Assembly (NCBI GenBank): GCA_045590155.1
Contig: JAZNQL010000009.1
Location: 1-15,221 of the forward strand
Length of the DNA stretch: 15,221 nt
Source: JAZNQL01 sp045590155
GTDB lineage: Bacteria > Bacillota > Clostridia > UMGS1883 > UMGS1540
Direction of reading: 5' to 3'
Position numbers and translations under genes: made by a program. The notes beneath the pieces are model-generated. The model was not told where the DNA came from. It did no database searches and worked only from the letters and a program-made list of their open reading frames with translations. Within the stretch, counting starts at the first letter, position 1. Every line of letters starts with the position of its first letter. Below, one piece after another: positions 13,704-15,221 of this stretch.

Positions 13704-15221
13704 TTAGTTTCCTGCTTTTACAGCTTCGAAATCTTCTTCAATTTCCTTGGAGGGAGCCTTTGTGAGTAAGGACACAACTACAATCAGGATTGAGGAGAAG
13801 ATGAACGCCGGCAGAAGTTCGTAGATTGCGAACACACCGCCTAATTTGCTGATAACAAGTTTCCACAAAAATACCATTCCTGCACCGCCGATCATACCAG
13901 CGATTGCCCCTGCACGGTTTGTTCTTTTCCAGAACAGGGAGAACAGCATTAAAGGTCCAAAGGTTGCACCGAAGCCTGCCCAAGCAAATGACACAACAGT
14001 AAAAATAACGCTGTTTTCGTCTAATGCAATTACCATAGCAATCAATGCAATTACAAGTAATGTGATTCTTGTAACAATCATAACTTGTTTGTCTGTTGCA
14101 TCTTTTTTGCATACACCCTGGAAAATATTTTTTGCAAATGCAGATGCTGCGATTAAAAGATAAGAGTCGGAAGAACTAATTGTTGCTGCCAAAATACCTG
14201 CCATAACAAAACCTGCTAACAGTGCAGGAAGAGAACTTGTTGCCAATGTGATAAAGATATTTTCAGCAGAAGATTTTGTTAAGTGCTCAATCGGGAACAG
14301 TTGTCTACCAATGATACCGATAAATACTGCAACTGCCAGGGAAATAACAACCCATATCATAGCAATTCTTCTGGACATTTTAAGTTCTTCTTCTTTACGA
14401 ATTGCCATGAAGCGCAAAAGAACCTGAGGCATACCGAAATAGCCAAGACCCCATGCCATCATAGAACATATTGTTAATACACCATAGGGTACTTTGTCTC
14501 CAAACACCGGTAAAGTGCCCGAAACTAACTGTGTTCCTGCTTCATCCACCACTGGGACTGCCAGACCGAAGAATTCTAAAAATCCAGGAATTTCTTTTGA
14601 ATTGCGGATTACTTCGCCTACACCACCAGCCTGCGCGGTGCTGATGATTACGATAACAGCTAATGCAAAAATCATAACAATACCTTGCATAAAGTCAGAC
14701 GCACTCTCTGCTAAAAATCCGCCCAGGATGGTATACAGAAGTACGAACGCTGCGCCTACAATCATCATAGAGATGTAAGGCAGACCAAACAAGGTGGAGA
14801 ACAGTTTGCCGCACGTTACAAAGCAGCTTGCCGCATACACGGTAAAGAAGATTAAGATAAACATTGCTGCCAATGTCATAATAACTTTTTTTGTTTCGCG
14901 GAATCTGTTGGAGAAGAATTCTGGAAGTGTGATAGCGTTATTTGCACGGATACTGTATCTGCGCAGTCTCTTGGAAACAACTAACCAGTTTAAGTATGTA
15001 CCGATTGCAAGACCGATTGCTGTCCACGCTGCATCTGCAAGACCGCACCAATATGCAACACCAGGAAGACCCATCAGGAGCCAACCGCTCATATCAGACG
15101 CTTCTGCGCTCATTGCGGTAACAAGGGGGCCGAGTTTTCTTCCGCCAAGAAAAAAGTCGTCAGAAGTTTTGTTTTTTCCGGAGTTAGCAATGCCGATGCC
15201 TATCATCATAGCCATGTAGGC
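13704..15221 (-). CDS. putP: Sodium:proline symporter PutP, N-terminus outside the window
   Basis: This sodium/solute symporter of the SSS family imports L-proline with Na+. At least 505 codons lie in the window, and the frame is open to the edge (A-Y before the first in-window Met). Counting from the Met at 15215, FFLGGRKLGP (21-30) and ASDMSGWLLMGLPG (39-52) are the classic PutP segments. D41, S43 and G44 correspond to D55, S57 and G58 of the E. coli protein as I recall it, so roughly a dozen N-terminal residues are missing. A long series of hydrophobic helices follows, consistent with about 12-13 membrane passes, and SSSDSYLLIAASAFAKN near two thirds of the length is another expected helix region. 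It ends in a strong terminator. Its promoter and start are beyond 15221. It looks complete apart from the window edge. Confidence 0.93.
   Translation of the reverse strand, partial: AYMAMMIGIGIANSGKNKTSDDFFLGGRKLGPLVTAMSAEASDMSGWLLMGLPGVAYWCGLADAAWTAIGLAIGTYLNWLVVSKRLRRYSIRANNAITLPEFFSNRFRETKKVIMTLAAMFILIFFTVYAASCFVTCGKLFSTLFGLPYISMMIVGAAFVLLYTILGGFLAESASDFMQGIVMIFALAVIVIISTAQAGGVGEVIRNSKEIPGFLEFFGLAVPVVDEAGTQLVSGTLPVFGDKVPYGVLTICSMMAWGLGYFGMPQVLLRFMAIRKEEELKMSRRIAMIWVVISLAVAVFIGIIGRQLFPIEHLTKSSAENIFITLATSSLPALLAGFVMAGILAATISSSDSYLLIAASAFAKNIFQGVCKKDATDKQVMIVTRITLLVIALIAMVIALDENSVIFTVVSFAWAGFGATFGPLMLFSLFWKRTNRAGAIAGMIGGAGMVFLWKLVISKLGGVFAIYELLPAFIFSSILIVVVSLLTKAPSKEIEEDFEAVKAGN

Noticed and set aside
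13846..15219. Several + strand open frames across the putP region
   Set aside because: They lie antisense to a clearly recognised PutP coding frame and have no family features or ribosome binding sites of their own.

Overview
This window looks like chromosomal DNA from a low-GC Gram-positive anaerobe of the Clostridia. The evidence is AT-rich DNA, strong AGGAGG-type ribosome binding sites, several near-consensus sigma-A promoters with 17-18 bp spacers, A/T-flanked intrinsic terminators, and a glutamate dehydrogenase that matches the Clostridium symbiosum type residue for residue. The genus cannot be fixed from sequence alone. There are no rRNA, tRNA, CRISPR, phage or insertion-sequence features.

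Left part (1-5378). A tight three-gene operon on the + strand (174-3011) encodes a xylose-isomerase-like TIM-barrel protein and two different Gfo/Idh/MocA NAD(P)-dependent sugar or cyclitol dehydrogenases. It ends in a strong terminator. A monocistronic PHP-family (HisJ-like) phosphatase gene follows on the - strand. It is divergently transcribed from a two-gene + operon encoding a stand-alone LUD-domain (LutC/YkgG-like) protein with a C-terminal cysteine cluster and a histidine-phosphatase (phosphoglycerate-mutase-like) enzyme. Each side of the divergent gap has a good sigma-A promoter.

Middle part (5439-10691), all on the - strand. In transcription order it holds an NAD-type glutamate dehydrogenase with its own promoter and terminator, a ten-helix EamA/DMT-type transporter with a perfect TTGACA-17-TATAAT promoter, an SDR oxidoreductase with its own promoter, an intrinsic terminator, and then an intracellular glycoside-hydrolase-like DUF4832 protein and an ElaA-like GNAT acetyltransferase. 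The dehydrogenases, SDR and DUF4832 protein suggest carbohydrate or glycoside processing inside the cell, but no substrate can be named.

Right part (10692-15221), all on the - strand. A sodium:proline symporter (putP, N-terminus cut by the window edge) ends in a strong terminator. Then comes a cysteine-cluster (YkgJ-type) protein starting at TTG, and a MutS-core ATPase that lacks mismatch-recognition domains. A 45-residue single-helix membrane protein may overlap the 3' end of the ATPase gene by 11 bases. Downstream is a small promoter-bearing ORF that appears broken by a one-base frameshift. Nested inverted repeats lie upstream of the YkgJ-type gene.

Nothing here is clearly a new defence or mobile system. 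The most worthwhile leads are the isomerase/double-dehydrogenase operon, the YkgJ/MutS-core/small-membrane-protein unit with its palindromic leader, and the SDR-terminator-DUF4832 arrangement.
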